Below, in pieces: positions 15,138-15,662 of a stretch of 15,662 nucleotides of DNA (position 1 is its first letter; each line of letters opens with the position of its first letter). The stretch is from NCBI GenBank assembly GCA_049964655.1, contig JBMFXC010000063.1, positions 1-15,662 on the forward strand. The letters are read 5' to 3'. The position numbers and the translations under genes are program-made. The notes beneath the pieces are model-generated. The model searched no databases and was not told where the DNA came from. It was given only the letters and a program-made list of their open reading frames with translations. The DNA is from JAJZJT01 sp049964655. GTDB taxonomy: Bacteria > Actinomycetota > Acidimicrobiia > Acidimicrobiales > RAAP-2.

Positions 15138-15548
15138 GTGCACGTCGCCAGGTGGCTGCGGGGTCCCGACGAGGCGGCGGTGCGCACCGAGCCGCACGAG
15201 ACCGGAGCACCGCGGCCGACCGGGAAGTACCCGGAAGCGGTCGGCGTTGAGACGACCATGACCGTACGAGCGAGCTGGAACGGCACGGTGCTGGCCGAGA
15301 GCGACCGGACCGTGGTCGTCGAGGGCAATCACTACTTCCCACCCGAGGACGTCCGCACCGACCTCCTCGAGCCGAGCGACACCCACACCACCTGCCCGTG
15401 GAAGGGCGTGGCCAGCTACCACTCGGTGGTGGTGGACGGCGAGCGCAACGCCGACGCCGCGTGGTACTACCCCGAGCCCAAGGAAGCAGCATCCGAGATC
15501 GCCGAACGCGTCGCCTTCTGGCACGGCGTCGAGGTGACCGAGTCGTAA
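15138..15548 (+). CDS. DUF427 domain protein
   Basis: This is a 136-residue protein whose residues 41-136 are a full DUF427 domain. Its hallmark stretches are RASWNGTVLAESDRT, VVEGNHYFPPEDV, TTCPWKGVASYHSV, AAWYYPEPKEAA and RVAFWHGVEV. The domain is a small beta-rich fold of unknown function, common in actinobacteria and usually about 95 residues long. Two starts compete. GTG 15138 has GGAGG 4 nt upstream, and codons 1-40 have G or C in nearly all third positions, so that stretch looks coding. ATG 15258 gives exactly the common domain length but has no clear ribosome binding site. I prefer 15138. The upstream hairpin and direct repeats suggest regulated expression. No partner gene is adjacent on this strand within the window. 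Confidence 0.82.
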   Translation: MHVARWLRGPDEAAVRTEPHETGAPRPTGKYPEAVGVETTMTVRASWNGTVLAESDRTVVVEGNHYFPPEDVRTDLLEPSDTHTTCPWKGVASYHSVVVDGERNADAAWYYPEPKEAASEIAERVAFWHGVEVTES

Positions 15549-15609
15549 GCACCGGCGTCAGCCGTGCCGCGACCGGAGACCTGAGAGTGGGAAGGAGACG
15601 TTCACGTCG

Positions 15610-15660
15610 ATGATGGATATCGGTCGTCGATATCGCGTTCCGATTTTCCACTCGAGTTAG
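15610..15660 (+). CDS. Possible 16-residue small ORF at the window end
   Basis: ATG ATG GAT begins a frame that ends at TAG 15658-15660 and encodes MMDIGRRYRVPIFHSS. AAGGAG at 15592-15597 lies 12 nt upstream, farther than ideal. Codon third positions are not GC-biased as in the neighbouring genes. The sequence also contains GATATC twice (15616-15621 and 15629-15634), able to pair around a 7-nt loop. It could be a leader peptide or a chance frame; the downstream context is outside the window. Confidence 0.2.
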   Translation: MMDIGRRYRVPIFHSS

Positions 15661-15662
15661 AG

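Noticed and set aside
15092..15250. ATG-initiated 52-codon frame across the hairpin
   Set aside because: Its third codon positions are not GC-biased and the translation is Arg-rich. The overlapping frame from 15138 looks coding instead.
15070..15651. 193-codon minus-strand frame opposite the DUF427 gene
   Set aside because: Its Arg-rich translation without a domain is antisense to a recognisable DUF427 protein.
1..15662. Search for tRNA, rRNA, CRISPR arrays, transposases, integrases and defence genes
   Set aside because: No sequence with the needed motifs or repeat structure was recognised by eye.

Overview
The window is about 70% GC by eye, with GTG as a frequent start codon and dense, often overlapping genes. 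It carries an ergothioneine egtB-egtD pair, a TAP-type alpha/beta-hydrolase lipoprotein, a DUF427 protein and several putative leaderless promoters. Together these point to a high-GC actinobacterium. The lack of recognisable streptomycete or mycobacterial context and the fused Fe-S/NrfD subunit would fit a deep lineage such as Acidimicrobiia, but that placement is inference. A run of exactly 100 N flanked by identical 28-bp ends shows that this is a draft scaffold.

Layout. (A) 207-5833, plus strand: a three-gene operon for a complex iron-sulfur molybdoenzyme. It encodes an electron-transfer/membrane subunit (four [4Fe-4S] clusters fused to an NrfD-type membrane domain), a 1005-residue molybdopterin catalytic subunit, and a long TorD-family maturation chaperone. 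Neither enzyme subunit has a Tat signal, so the active site should face the cytoplasm. (B) 5781-9738: an MFS transporter (minus) divergent from an epoxide-hydrolase-type alpha/beta hydrolase (plus), followed by an AMP-dependent acyl-CoA ligase (plus). (C) 9690-10676, minus: a NUDIX hydrolase with a second, degenerate NUDIX-like half. (D) The 100-N gap, which looks like two contigs that overlap and were not merged. (E) 11025-13299, plus: egtB and egtD, two core enzymes of ergothioneine synthesis, with no egtA or egtC beside them. (F) 13399-14916, minus: a secreted TAP-family hydrolase lipoprotein. (G) 15138-15548, plus: a DUF427 protein preceded by 13-bp direct repeats and a perfect 11-bp-stem hairpin. 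(H) A short lower-GC tail to the window end.

How the genes work together. The molybdoenzyme operon is one functional unit: the catalytic subunit exchanges electrons with the Fe-S domain, which passes them to or from the quinone pool through the NrfD domain, and the TorD protein helps insert the cofactor. The substrate cannot be read from sequence. Sulfur oxyanions or polysulfide are the most natural guesses. EgtD trimethylates histidine to hercynine and EgtB attaches sulfur to it. The MFS, epoxide hydrolase and acyl-CoA ligase genes could serve uptake and breakdown of a lipid or xenobiotic, but only their proximity supports that.

No tRNA, rRNA, CRISPR array, insertion sequence or phage gene was recognised. 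The observations most worth following are the cytoplasm-facing fused molybdoenzyme, the EgtB substrate-pocket substitutions, the tandem NUDIX protein, the repeat/hairpin block upstream of the DUF427 gene, and the assembly gap that probably should not exist.
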